Assembly (NCBI RefSeq): GCF_006159205.1
Contig: NZ_CP040812.1
Coordinates: 186,001-250,000 of the forward strand
Length of the DNA stretch: 64,000 nucleotides
Direction: 5' to 3'
Source of the DNA: Antarcticibacterium flavum
GTDB taxonomy: Bacteria; Bacteroidota; Bacteroidia; Flavobacteriales; Flavobacteriaceae
The notes below the pieces were generated by a model. It worked only from the letters and a program-made list of their open reading frames with translations, did not search any database and was not told where the DNA came from. Positions 16,683-25,432 of the stretch are shown in pieces. Position numbers and translations under genes: made by a program. Within the stretch, counting starts at the first letter, position 1; each line of letters opens with the position of its first letter.

Positions 16683-16790
16683 CTATTTACGAGTACTAAC
16701 AATCCACCTATTAATATCTTTTATTTCTTTTTTTAGTTCTGATAAGAGCTTTTTCAAACTCTTCACAATCTCAATAAGTATTTCCTTCAT
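16683..16790 (-). CDS. 35-residue ORF coupled to the amidase gene
   Basis: An ATG whose last bases overlap the amidase stop (ATGA, 16787-16790) opens a 35-codon frame: a Lys/Glu/Leu-rich amphipathic helix (E-I-V-K-S-L-K-K-L-L-S-E-L-K-K-E-I-K) ending in N-R-W-I-V-S-T-R-K. The exact overlap and coherent amphipathic helix favour a real small protein co-translated with the amidase. No family is known. Confidence 0.45.
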   Translation of the reverse strand: MKEILIEIVKSLKKLLSELKKEIKDINRWIVSTRK

Positions 16791-17452
16791 AATCCAGTAT
16801 TAAAATAGTTACACAATCCCATTAAAATGGCCAATGCCATAGCTCTTATATTTTTGGGTTTTAAAAAATAATCCGCTTCATCAGTATTCGTAACAAAGCC
16901 CATTTCAACGAGTATCGAAGGGCGATATGTAGTATTCTCTCGTAGCACTTGAAAATTTGAAAATCGGACAGCTCGTTTTTTAAAACCTAATTTTTGGGTG
17001 CTTTCTTTCAAAATGGACAATCCCATTTCGATAGATTTTTTTATCAGCACTTCTATGTCATTGGTATTATGTACATAAACATCTATCCCTTTTGAAGAAG
17101 TATTAGAAGCATTGCAATGTAATGATACAAACACATCAGCCTTTAAGCTTTCAGCTAATTGGCTTCTGTCCGATAAGGAAATTAAAGTGTCCTTATATCT
17201 AGTTGAGTAAATGTCAAACTTGTTATTTATAAGGGTTTTATTTAGCCTTATAATCTCATTTGCAATATCAAGCACAACATCCTTTTCTTGAATACTATTT
17301 GTGCCAATTGCACCAGTATCTTTTCCACCATGCCCAGGATCGATGATAATCACTTTTTGTTGACCGAAAATCACACAGAAATGTAGCATCAAAATCACAA
17401 AACTGACGTTTTTAGGCTTTATCCTCTTCCAAAATTTTAGAGTTATTAACAT
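16787..17452 (-). CDS. N-acetylmuramoyl-L-alanine amidase (Amidase_3) of the ICE
   Basis: A 221-residue protein with a short N-terminal membrane or signal segment (F-V-I-L-M-L-H-F-C-V-I-F-G) and a full zinc amidase domain: D-P-G-H-G-G-K-D at about 39-46, a Glu in Q-E-K-D (near residue 54), S-L-H-C-N-A (near 111) and the C-terminal E-M-G-F-V-T-N motif. It cuts peptidoglycan in the periplasm. It is encoded divergently from traE with palindromes between, so it likely opens the wall for the conjugation machine. It differs from the chromosomal amidase at 61488, which has an extra C-terminal domain. Confidence 0.88.
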   Translation of the reverse strand: MLITLKFWKRIKPKNVSFVILMLHFCVIFGQQKVIIIDPGHGGKDTGAIGTNSIQEKDVVLDIANEIIRLNKTLINNKFDIYSTRYKDTLISLSDRSQLAESLKADVFVSLHCNASNTSSKGIDVYVHNTNDIEVLIKKSIEMGLSILKESTQKLGFKKRAVRFSNFQVLRENTTYRPSILVEMGFVTNTDEADYFLKPKNIRAMALAILMGLCNYFNTGL

Positions 17453-17474
17453 AGCACTTCTCGATTTTCATAAA

Positions 17475-17498
17475 ATTTGATACCAATTCGTATCAAAT
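17475..17498. promoter_or_regulatory. Inverted repeat, candidate operator (ATTTGATAC-N6-GTATCAAAT)
   Basis: Perfect 9-bp arms are separated by six bases, 23 bp upstream of the amidase start and 115 bp upstream of traE. Arm length and position between divergent genes are typical of a dimeric regulator site. Confidence 0.55.
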
Positions 17499-17531
17499 AA
17501 AAACAATTGATGTCAAAATTTATTTTATTCA

Positions 17532-17556
17532 CAAATTACTGATTATCAGTTATTTG
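17532..17556. promoter_or_regulatory. 25-bp near-perfect palindrome upstream of traE
   Basis: Arms CAAATTACTGAT and ATCAGTTATTTG pair at 11 of 12 positions around a single central T. It lies 57 bp before the traE start. With the repeat at 17475 it forms a double operator candidate for control of the tra operon. Confidence 0.55.
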
Positions 17557-17612
17557 CGTTGTAATATACACTATTTTTCAAATATCAAAATTGACGTAAA
17601 ATTTAAATCACC

Positions 17613-17906
17613 TTGATTATGAAAAAATCACATTATGTAACCATCTTATCATTACTTATTTCAAGTACGACTTTTGCACAAATTGGAGGTATCGAAGATT
17701 CCGTAAACGATGTTTCCGATACTATCCGAACCATTTTCCCTATTATTCTGGGCGTTATATTCTTAATTGGCTTTCTATTCAATGCAGGACACTTCTTTGG
17801 CGAAAATGCCGATTTAAAAAAAGGTATTACCCGTGTATTGGTCTTTGTATTGATTGCGGGAGCAGTCGTGGGCATCTTTACGTACCTCATTAGCATCGTA
17901 GTGTAA
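17613..17906 (+). CDS. traE: TraE-type conjugation protein (DUF4134)
   Basis: A 97-residue protein with signal peptide (T-I-L-S-L-L-I-S-S-T-T-F-A-Q) and two hydrophobic helices (about 40-60 and 73-95), the profile of DUF4134/TraE at the head of Bacteroidota tra operons. Size and topology resemble VirB2-type pilins, though this equivalence is inference. I chose the ATG at 17619-side start M-K-K-S-H as the probable true start, two codons into the listed frame. The stop overlaps the traF start. Confidence 0.8.
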   Translation: MIMKKSHYVTILSLLISSTTFAQIGGIEDSVNDVSDTIRTIFPIILGVIFLIGFLFNAGHFFGENADLKKGITRVLVFVLIAGAVVGIFTYLISIVV

Positions 17907-18190
17907 TGAAACGATTCGAGGTCTATAAAAACATACGCAAGCGAGCCGTGATTATGGGTCTGCCCATATCATTGTTCGCTTTAATGATGACCGTTGTTAT
18001 CGGTTCATTGCTGTTCATCATCTTTTCGTTCAGCTTTACTGTTATCATTTCAGTATTTCTATTGAACGGTGCACTGTATATCGTATTGACTCACATTACC
18101 AAAAACCCTGCATTGATGCACATCAAAAAGGTATTCCCACAAACAATTAGTAACAAAAAAGGAAGTCGTCTGTACTATGAAGAAAATTAA
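17906..18190 (+). CDS. traF: TraF-type conjugation protein (DUF4133)
   Basis: A 94-residue protein with two adjacent membrane helices (about residues 20-55) flanked by a basic N-terminus and C-terminal tail. This is the DUF4133 pattern always found between traE and the VirB4-like traG in this ICE family, a VirB3-like position. It overlaps traE by one base and traG by 14 bases. Confidence 0.8.
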   Translation: MKRFEVYKNIRKRAVIMGLPISLFALMMTVVIGSLLFIIFSFSFTVIISVFLLNGALYIVLTHITKNPALMHIKKVFPQTISNKKGSRLYYEEN

Positions 18191-20579
18191 CCTATCGGCA
18201 TATCATCCTATTTTGGATATTCAAGACCATATCGTGTTCGCTAATAACGGCAATGTGGTATTGGGCTATCAAGTGGACAATCCTGAAATCTATTCCCTCG
18301 CGGAAAAAGATTTTGAGGATATTCACGGTTCGTGGTTTCAAGCGTTTAAATCATTGCCTATTGCCACGGTTATCCACAAACAGGACATCTATCAGAAAGC
18401 TGAATATTTGGCGGAAGAACTTCCGAACAAAAGCTTTTTGCAACGTGCCACACACGATTATTTTAAAGGTCGGGAATTCATTAAACATTCTTCTTACCTA
18501 TTCTTTATACTTCCGCACAACAAAGCTTTGAACGCACCGAAGTTTACCAACCCATTCCGCAAGGTCGAAAAGGGTATTCATAAGCAAATGGACCATAACG
18601 TTCAGGAATTTATTGCTTCTGTTAACGATGCCGTTTCCTTTGTAAATAACAGCCGGAAAGTGTCATTGATACCTTTGGGTATCGATAAAGTCTTGTCATT
18701 GACCAATGCTTATTTTAATGGATTCAACGAAGGATTTGATACCGACATTCTATTGAAAAAAGCGAATATTGAAATTGGCGACCATCATTTTGATGTGCTG
18801 GCCATCAATAGCGAATTGTGTTATGGCGATGTGGTTCAGAGTAGCAAGACCAATGATAAATTTACTTCGGACGACTTTGTATTCCACCAAGGATTTATTG
18901 ACGGATTAGGGTTGAATCTCAATGAAAATCATATTGTCAACCAAATCATTTATTTGGATGATAAGCACAAATGGCGAAAGCTGTTGGACAAGAAAATTGA
19001 AGAACTCAAAAAGAGTTCCAATTTTGGAACACAGAACAAAGTCATCTTAAAGAAGATTGAAGACATTGTTACCAAAATCAATGAGGACGATAGTTCAAGA
19101 ATTATTAGGGGTCATCTAAATATTATATTCTGGGATAAAGATGAAGCACAATTAGAAAGAATTGCTTCCAAAATAAAAACCGAATTCAAAGAATTGGATA
19201 TAGTGCCTTATTATCCAAAAGGCGAAGAACGCAAGCAATATTTCTTAAACTCATATTGCTGTTTTACTTCCAATTTTTCTAATGAGGATTTATACGTAAC
19301 CGATTTAAAACACGCTCTTTGCCTGTACATTAACAATACCAACTATCAGTCAGATGCCACAGGTGTCATCTTTAATGACAGACAACATAACATTCCTGTA
19401 CTTAAAGATGTCTGGGATGAAAAGAAGAAACGCATCAAGGCAAGGAACTTTGCCATTTTCGCACCTACTGGAGAGGGAAAATCTTTTTTGGCAAACAATA
19501 TTCTACGCCAATATTTTGAACAAAATGTTCGATTGGTCATTATTGATTTAGGTGGTTCATATTCAAAATTTGCCAAGCTCTATCCAGACGACCATATCAT
19601 CCTTCGCTATGAACAGGGAAAAAATTTGGGTATCAATCCATTCTATATCTCTGATGTCAATGATTTGACACCAGAGCGATTGGAAGATTTGGCAATCTTC
19701 CTTTTAGAGCTCTTGGCTTCGGGCAAAGCAACGACTAAAGCTGAAGAAGTGGCGGTCAAAAAAGTACTTCGGTACTACTATCTACAAAATGTGGGTGGTA
19801 CACATTCTTTGGAAAATTTATACCAGTTCGTTGATACAAAAAAAGACACCTTTTTAGAAGAACTACATATTCAAGAGCAACATTTCAACATCTACGATTT
19901 TCTGCACATTCTCTCTGAATATGTGGATGATGGCTTGTACAGCTTCCTGTTCAATGTAAGTGAAGACCAGACCTATAAAATTGAGGATAAAAGACTGATT
20001 GTTTTTGAACTTGATGAAGTAAAGGACAATAAGGAAATCCTTTCCGTAATGTTGAAGCTGATTAAATCTGCCATTCAAAGAACCATTTGGAGAAATAAAG
20101 CCGAGAGGGGAATCATCCTATTCGACGAGTTTGCCAAACAGCTCAAATTTGGAAATGTACTCGAAAGTGTAGAATTCTATTATCAAGCCATTAGAAAACA
20201 AAATGGAGCGATTGGGATTATACTGCAATCCATTAACCAATTGCCCAACAATTCCACATCGGCGAGTATTCTTGAAAACACCCAAGTAATTTACAGCCTT
20301 CGTAATGAAAAAGGCTATGCCGAATTAAAAAACAGGCTCAACCTTACCAGTCACGATTTAAACCAGTTAAAATCCATTCGTAACAACCTTACAGGAACAC
20401 GAAAATATACCGAAATGTTCATCAAAATCGGAAAGGAAAGCAACATTTTCCGATTGGAAGTACCGCCCGAAGTCTTTGCTGCTTACCTCACGGATGGCAA
20501 AGAAAACGAAGACATTATGAAACATTTTGAAGAACACCAAAATATGGAGAAAGCCATTAAAATATTTATTAATTCTTAA
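18177..20579 (+). CDS. traG: TraG conjugation ATPase (VirB4-like)
   Basis: An 800-residue secretion ATPase. The C-terminal half carries Walker A A-P-T-G-E-G-K-S-F (about 428-436) and Walker B G-I-I-L-F-D-E-F-A (about 643-651), followed by the Q-S-I-N-Q-L sensor-like segment. The N-terminal half is the VirB4-type domain with no predicted helix across the membrane. In CTnDOT nomenclature TraG is the VirB4 ATPase, not the coupling protein. Full length with no frameshift, so the mating channel motor appears functional. Confidence 0.93.
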   Translation: MKKINLSAYHPILDIQDHIVFANNGNVVLGYQVDNPEIYSLAEKDFEDIHGSWFQAFKSLPIATVIHKQDIYQKAEYLAEELPNKSFLQRATHDYFKGREFIKHSSYLFFILPHNKALNAPKFTNPFRKVEKGIHKQMDHNVQEFIASVNDAVSFVNNSRKVSLIPLGIDKVLSLTNAYFNGFNEGFDTDILLKKANIEIGDHHFDVLAINSELCYGDVVQSSKTNDKFTSDDFVFHQGFIDGLGLNLNENHIVNQIIYLDDKHKWRKLLDKKIEELKKSSNFGTQNKVILKKIEDIVTKINEDDSSRIIRGHLNIIFWDKDEAQLERIASKIKTEFKELDIVPYYPKGEERKQYFLNSYCCFTSNFSNEDLYVTDLKHALCLYINNTNYQSDATGVIFNDRQHNIPVLKDVWDEKKKRIKARNFAIFAPTGEGKSFLANNILRQYFEQNVRLVIIDLGGSYSKFAKLYPDDHIILRYEQGKNLGINPFYISDVNDLTPERLEDLAIFLLELLASGKATTKAEEVAVKKVLRYYYLQNVGGTHSLENLYQFVDTKKDTFLEELHIQEQHFNIYDFLHILSEYVDDGLYSFLFNVSEDQTYKIEDKRLIVFELDEVKDNKEILSVMLKLIKSAIQRTIWRNKAERGIILFDEFAKQLKFGNVLESVEFYYQAIRKQNGAIGIILQSINQLPNNSTSASILENTQVIYSLRNEKGYAELKNRLNLTSHDLNQLKSIRNNLTGTRKYTEMFIKIGKESNIFRLEVPPEVFAAYLTDGKENEDIMKHFEEHQNMEKAIKIFINS

Positions 20580-20590
20580 AAATAAAAATT

Positions 20591-21172
20591 ATGAGACACA
20601 CTATCAGAAATCTAATGTTATCCGCACTATTTGTAGTGCTAATTGGAAGTAAGGCTTCGGCCCAGGGGATGCCTGTGTATGACAACACAAACTTTATCTC
20701 TTTTGTAAAATCATTATTGGAATCAGGTAAACAAACCGCCAATTTAATGAAGACGCTAAAATTCCTTAAAACCCAAAAAGAGAATATCGATAAGGTAAAC
20801 AATGTCATCAAACAACTTCAAGCAGTCAGGGAACTGGCAAGAAACAACCAACGATTGTTTGATGTTGTACAGGATGATTTGAGGGAAATCCTCAATTCCC
20901 CTTTTATTAAACCAAATGAAGTTACACGCATTTCAGATTCCTTTGATGCCATCCTTCAGAACTCTATGGCTGGTATGGAATATATCGACCAAATATTGTC
21001 CAGCGACAATCTGAAAATGACCGATGCCGAACGTGCCGAAGTCCTTAAAGAAAAAGAGCTGGAATCCAAGGAAATGGTAGCGGAAATTGAGGCAAAAACC
21101 AGACGCTATCGAGAGATTATTCAATTTCGAGAAATGCAGTACAAAATCAATAACCGAGAAACCGATTACTAA
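20591..21172 (+). CDS. traI: TraI-type conjugation protein (DUF4141)
   Basis: A 193-residue protein with a signal peptide (L-F-V-V-L-I-G-S-K-A-S-A-Q, cut after A-Q or similar) and a long helical, coiled-coil-prone body. This matches DUF4141 (TraI of CTnDOT), a VirB5-like position between the VirB4 ATPase and the VirB6-like TraJ. A TraH-like gene, present in some relatives, is not seen between traG and traI. The stop and traJ start overlap by one base. Confidence 0.8.
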   Translation: MRHTIRNLMLSALFVVLIGSKASAQGMPVYDNTNFISFVKSLLESGKQTANLMKTLKFLKTQKENIDKVNNVIKQLQAVRELARNNQRLFDVVQDDLREILNSPFIKPNEVTRISDSFDAILQNSMAGMEYIDQILSSDNLKMTDAERAEVLKEKELESKEMVAEIEAKTRRYREIIQFREMQYKINNRETDY

Positions 21173-22011
21173 TGTCAGGTATTTTTTTAGGCATAGGGTT
21201 AGAGTTTGTGGACACTATTTTTCAAACGATAAAAAATAGTGATTTCTCACAATACACTATTGTAGGAATGAAGACACTCGCCCTCTTGTTTTTTCTCATC
21301 AACATCCTAAAAAAGTACAATGAAGGTGTAGCCAATAATGAGGGTTATACGTGGGGATTGACCCCTGCGGAACTGGCCAAAAACTTTGCAATAGTGATTT
21401 TAGTCATTTTTTCCACACAGGTATTAAGTGTTTTCGACACCATTTTGGTGGCCATTGAAAACCAATATCGGGACACGGCACCCGCACTTCTTCCTTTACA
21501 GATGCAAGATATTGACATCGAACAGGATGTAAGTGCTTGGGATGCCACCAAAAAAGCAATGGCAATGCTTTATGAAGCATTAGTAACACCTTTATACGGC
21601 TTAAAAATACTATCCTTTATTGCCGGAATATTTCTCTGGCTATTGGATTTGTTTATTTACCCCTTATTCCTTGCAGAACGATTCTTTTTGCTGGGCATAA
21701 TGCAAGCCTTTTTCCCTTTGGTCATCAGCTTGGCGGTTTTTGAAAAGTTCAGGTCGTTGGCATACAACTTTTTTAAGCTTTACGCTGGCGTATATATGTT
21801 AGTTCCTGCCTTCTTTCTGGTCAATGTTTTCGTGAATAATCTTTATACCGAAATCAATACAAATTTCTGGAGCGACTTATTTGGTACGGATTGGGGGAGT
21901 AATTTTTTCGCACCGCTTTTACAGTTAGGGTCTATCGGATTTATTGTATTGCTGAAATTCAAATTATATAAACGAGCGACCTCGTTCACTTTTAAACTCT
22001 TTACAGGCTGA
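21172..22011 (+). CDS. traJ: TraJ conjugation protein (VirB6-like, polytopic)
   Basis: A 279-residue integral membrane protein with six or so hydrophobic segments, the strongest at about 35-48, 75-95, 137-165, 170-195, 203-225 and 250-268. The segment P-L-Y-G-L-K-I-L-S-F-I-A-G-I-F-L-W and the E-K-F-R-S-L-A-Y-N-F-F-K-L-Y region match TraJ of Bacteroidota ICEs. It forms part of the inner-membrane channel. Neighbours traI and traK are immediately adjacent. Confidence 0.85.
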   Translation: MSGIFLGIGLEFVDTIFQTIKNSDFSQYTIVGMKTLALLFFLINILKKYNEGVANNEGYTWGLTPAELAKNFAIVILVIFSTQVLSVFDTILVAIENQYRDTAPALLPLQMQDIDIEQDVSAWDATKKAMAMLYEALVTPLYGLKILSFIAGIFLWLLDLFIYPLFLAERFFLLGIMQAFFPLVISLAVFEKFRSLAYNFFKLYAGVYMLVPAFFLVNVFVNNLYTEINTNFWSDLFGTDWGSNFFAPLLQLGSIGFIVLLKFKLYKRATSFTFKLFTG

Positions 22012-22032
22012 TAAAGCAATAATAATTTACAG

Positions 22033-22659
22033 ATGAAAACACCATATAAGAATATTTACAACATCTTAAAGCTCAATCGCTTTATAGTATTGACCGTCGT
22101 TATTGGAGCTGTGCTCACGTGCGTCATTTCCGTTTTGATGGTCATAAAGCTGCATAAAGAAACAGTTAATAATGCTTTTGTAGTCAATTCGGACGGAAGT
22201 GTTATTCCCTTGAAACTGGTATCTCAACAAGAAAATTTAAAAGTAGAAGTCTTGGCACAATTGGAGTTGTTTCACACTTATTTCTATAACATTGATGCCA
22301 GCAATTACGAAAAGAACTTGGAGAAAGCCCTTTGGTTGGGTAATAGTTCTGTAGATGCTCTGTACCGACAGAAAAAAGCCGATGGAGTTTATAACCGTTT
22401 GTTGCAATACTCGTTGGTTCAAAAAGTATTGAATATCGAATCCAAAGTTGATATTCAAAACGAACCCTACAAGTTTGAAACGAAAACCATTTTTGAAATC
22501 AATAGAGGTACTATCACAGATACTTATGAGTTGACCACTATTGGAAATTTGATTCACGTAGATAGAAACTTTCCAAACAATACCCACGGACTGCTAATTA
22601 CCAACTTTTTTGAAAGCACATTACGAAAATTAGAAAATTATGAAAGTAGAAAAAAATAA
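22033..22659 (+). CDS. traK: TraK conjugation protein (VirB8-like)
   Basis: A 208-residue bitopic protein with a short cytoplasmic N-terminus, one membrane helix (about 17-37) and a periplasmic domain with A-Q-L-E-L-F-H-T-Y-F-Y-N-I-D and the conserved L-G-N-S-S segment. This is TraK of the CTnDOT family, with the topology of VirB8. It overlaps traM by 20 bases. Confidence 0.85.
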   Translation: MKTPYKNIYNILKLNRFIVLTVVIGAVLTCVISVLMVIKLHKETVNNAFVVNSDGSVIPLKLVSQQENLKVEVLAQLELFHTYFYNIDASNYEKNLEKALWLGNSSVDALYRQKKADGVYNRLLQYSLVQKVLNIESKVDIQNEPYKFETKTIFEINRGTITDTYELTTIGNLIHVDRNFPNNTHGLLITNFFESTLRKLENYESRKK

Positions 22660-23614
22660 AATAGTCTTTGCCATCGTGTTGGTATGCATCCTGCTTTTTA
22701 TAGGTGGCTATGCAATGCTTATATTGGGCGAGGACGAAGAACCGACCATTGAGAACAACCAGATTCCTGTACCGGAACTGGAAGACGACCAAAAGGAATA
22801 CGATTCCAAATTGGATGCCCTAAACGACTTAAAGGAAGTTAGGGAAACCAACGCACCCAGCATTTATGATGAACGGCTGTTGGATTCCACAGGCGTATAT
22901 GACCCTGATTTATTGGACAAGAAAAAAATGCAGATGGTAGATAGCATTTACCAACAAGGGCAGATTCGATATTCAGATAGAACGTTTGAAAATATTAATC
23001 CAAGATACTATCCACCAAAACCACCTGTTAAGAAGGAAAAAGACACAACGGATGCTATTGAAGAGCAAGAAACGAACGTGGAAGCCAAAGAACGTGCTTT
23101 GGAGCATCAACTCTTTTTTGCTTCGCATCCTATTGAAAATGAGGATTTGAATTCAAAAAATACCGATGATTTCATTTATGTACGAGTAGATGGCACACAA
23201 ACAGTTAAAACCAATTATCGCTTACAAATGCGGTTGATAAAAGATGCTACCATTTATGGACAACGCTATTCCAAGAATACGCCTATTTATGGATTTGTCA
23301 ATTTTAAACCCAATCGCACCATCATAGACATTGAGAATATCAATCATCAACCAGTAAAATTGAAAGCCTATGATTTTCAGGATGGTAGCGAAGGCATTTA
23401 TGTTGAAAACAGTTTTAGAGCAGAAGTTACCAATGAAATTGTTGGCGATATGGTGGACGACATTAATATTACTGGTGTTCCGCAAGTAAGCGGTTTCAAG
23501 AAAATATTCCAACGTAACCATAAAAACGTAAAGGTTACGATAACCGATAATTACAAACTCATTTTAAGACTTCCTAAAACAAAATATCAAGGAAAGCCCA
23601 TAATGGGCAATTAA
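22640..23614 (+). CDS. traM: TraM conjugation protein (VirB10-like position)
   Basis: A 324-residue protein with one N-terminal membrane helix (about 8-28), a long acidic and Pro-rich periplasmic linker with N-P-R-Y-Y-P-P-K-P-P, and a C-terminal beta domain starting around D-D-F-I-Y-V-R-V-D-G-T-Q. This is conserved TraM architecture in Bacteroidota ICEs. A separate small traL gene is not seen between traK and traM, as in many flavobacterial elements. Confidence 0.87.
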   Translation: MKVEKNKIVFAIVLVCILLFIGGYAMLILGEDEEPTIENNQIPVPELEDDQKEYDSKLDALNDLKEVRETNAPSIYDERLLDSTGVYDPDLLDKKKMQMVDSIYQQGQIRYSDRTFENINPRYYPPKPPVKKEKDTTDAIEEQETNVEAKERALEHQLFFASHPIENEDLNSKNTDDFIYVRVDGTQTVKTNYRLQMRLIKDATIYGQRYSKNTPIYGFVNFKPNRTIIDIENINHQPVKLKAYDFQDGSEGIYVENSFRAEVTNEIVGDMVDDINITGVPQVSGFKKIFQRNHKNVKVTITDNYKLILRLPKTKYQGKPIMGN

Positions 23615-23627
23615 TAAACTCACTCTT

Positions 23628-24428
23628 ATGAAAACATATATCACATTACTGTTATTGATTTGTTCAATGTCAATTTCAGCACAGCAACCCCTTGACACTA
23701 TTTACGCCAACGACCAGAAAAACGTTGCCCTGTTTTTTCCAAACCCTATTCGACAAGGAATTACAGGAGCTTCCAATTTTGTATTCACCTATAATCGTGA
23801 GAAAGAGCAGTATTTCGGTTTGTTACAGGCGAAGCCTGGAACAGAAAGCAACCTATTGACCGTTACAAGTGATGGTCGCGTTTATTCTTATATTTTGAAA
23901 TATTCTGAAAAACTTCCAGAACTGAATTATTTTATCAATGAAAATGAAAGCATTGGCAGTGAACTTCCGGAAAAGATTAAGCAGAAGCCAGAAGTTAAAC
24001 CGTTGAACGAATATGCAAATAGAATAACACATTTTCAAAAATTCAGCGAGTATTTATTAAAATCCAACTTTGAGCGTATTGAAACCAAACGCAAAAAAGG
24101 AATTAAAGTCCAATTACAAAAAATAGCGTATGATGCTTCTGAAGTGTATTTGGTTATAGAGGTCAAGAACAGGTCTGGAATCGATTTTGAAATTGACTAC
24201 ATTAAAGTTTATAGAACCAACGGAAACAAAAAGCGTAAAGCCTCTTACCAAAGATTACAACAAGAAGTTATTTACAAACACAAAATGCCATATTCCATTA
24301 CTGATGGAGAAAGTCAATGCTTTGTGTATGTAGTTTCAAAGTTTGTTTTAGGCGACAACGAAAAGTTAATGCTGGAGCTGAAGGAGCTAAAAGGGAGCAG
24401 AAAAATGATTTTGGAAACCAAAATTTAA
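23628..24428 (+). CDS. traN: TraN conjugation protein (DUF4138)
   Basis: A 266-residue secreted protein with signal peptide (L-L-L-L-I-C-S-M-S-I-S-A-Q) and the DUF4138 beta-rich domain: D-Q-K-N-V-A-L-F-F-P-N-P-I-R near the start, and V-Y-L-V-I-E-V-K-N-R-S-G-I-D-F-E-I-D-Y in the second half. Its VirB9-like position is at the end of the core operon. An intrinsic terminator follows the stop codon directly, so traO, traP and traQ are not part of this transcript. Confidence 0.87.
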   Translation: MKTYITLLLLICSMSISAQQPLDTIYANDQKNVALFFPNPIRQGITGASNFVFTYNREKEQYFGLLQAKPGTESNLLTVTSDGRVYSYILKYSEKLPELNYFINENESIGSELPEKIKQKPEVKPLNEYANRITHFQKFSEYLLKSNFERIETKRKKGIKVQLQKIAYDASEVYLVIEVKNRSGIDFEIDYIKVYRTNGNKKRKASYQRLQQEVIYKHKMPYSITDGESQCFVYVVSKFVLGDNEKLMLELKELKGSRKMILETKI

Positions 24429-24453
24429 GAGGTGTTTATCACCTCTTTTTTTT
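24427..24453 (+). terminator. Intrinsic terminator of the tra operon
   Basis: AAGAGGTG (24427-24434) and CACCTCTT (24440-24447) form a perfect 8-bp stem with a five-base loop, followed by eight T's. The stem begins within the traN stop codon. Confidence 0.9.
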
Positions 24454-24466
24454 GTGATTAAAAAAG

Positions 24467-24490
24467 TATCTTTGTTATAAATATAACAAA
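24467..24490 (+). promoter_or_regulatory. Promoter -7 box overlapped by a perfect palindrome before the CDF gene
   Basis: TATCTTTG (24467-24474) matches the Bacteroidota -7 consensus TAnnTTTG. TTTGTTATA (24471-24479) and TATAACAAA (24482-24490) form a perfect 9-2-9 palindrome overlapping it, 23 bp before the start codon. A dimeric repressor bound here would block transcription. No good -33 TTTG is visible at the usual spacing. Confidence 0.55.
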
Positions 24491-24512
24491 TTTATTGACA
24501 ACTAAAATTAGA

Positions 24513-25379
24513 ATGAATAACGAACAAACCGCAATACGAACAACTTATTTCAGCATAATTGGGAATACTGCTTTAGCCTTAATTAAAGGACTTGCGGGAT
24601 TTTTTGGAAATTCTTATGCTTTAATTGCAGATGCGATTGAATCGACAACGGATATTTTTGCTTCATTTTTAGTTTTATTAGGTTTTAAATATGCAAAACG
24701 ACCAGCGGACGAAAATCATCCCTATGGACACGGCAAAATTGAGCCATTAATTACCTTTGGAGTTGTTACATTCCTTGTTGTTTCTGCCACAATAATCGCC
24801 TATGAAAGTATTCAAAACATTCAAACACCTCATAAAATCCCGAAATCTTGGACTTTGATTGTGCTAGGTCTAATAATAGCTTGGAAAGAAATCTCATTTC
24901 AAATTGTAATTAAAAAAAGTAAACAAACAAATAGTTCATCATTAAAAGCAGATGCTTGGCATCATAGAAGTGATGCCATAACTTCGGTAATGGCCTTTAT
25001 CGGTATTTCGATAGCAATCATATATGGAAAAGGTTATGAAACAGCAGATGATTGGGCTGCCTTATTCGCTTCTGGATTCATTTTATATAATAGTTATTTA
25101 ATATTACGTCCAGCTTTAGGAGAAGTTATGGACGAACAACTTTATGACGAACTGATAATTGAAATTAGAGAAAAATCAACAGAAGTTCAAGGTGTTTTAG
25201 GAACAGAGAAATGTTTTATTAGAAAATCCGGAATGAAATTCCACGTGGATTTACACGCAATTGTGAATAATGAAATTTCGGTAAAATCTGGTCACGACAT
25301 TGCTCATAAGTTAAAAGACCATTTACAAAAAGAAATACCGAATTTAGGACACATACTAATTCATATTGAACCGAATTAA
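24513..25379 (+). CDS. Cation diffusion facilitator (CDF) metal exporter
   Basis: A 288-residue CDF protein from the ATG at 24513 (an in-frame TTG six codons earlier is less likely). It has six membrane helices, A-L-I-A-D-A-I-E-S-T-T-D in helix 2 and A-D-A-W-H-H-R-S-D-A in helix 5, which supply the Asp/His metal sites, plus a cytoplasmic C-terminal domain. CDFs exchange Zn2+, Co2+, Fe2+ or Mn2+ for protons. It belongs functionally with the P1B ATPase cargo at the left, though it is placed beyond the tra operon. The palindromic promoter suggests metal-dependent repression. Confidence 0.9.
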   Translation: MNNEQTAIRTTYFSIIGNTALALIKGLAGFFGNSYALIADAIESTTDIFASFLVLLGFKYAKRPADENHPYGHGKIEPLITFGVVTFLVVSATIIAYESIQNIQTPHKIPKSWTLIVLGLIIAWKEISFQIVIKKSKQTNSSSLKADAWHHRSDAITSVMAFIGISIAIIYGKGYETADDWAALFASGFILYNSYLILRPALGEVMDEQLYDELIIEIREKSTEVQGVLGTEKCFIRKSGMKFHVDLHAIVNNEISVKSGHDIAHKLKDHLQKEIPNLGHILIHIEPN

Positions 25380-25432
25380 TAAAAGCAATATATTCATAAA
25401 AATTGTCTATTCTGATAAGCAAAGAAAAGTTA

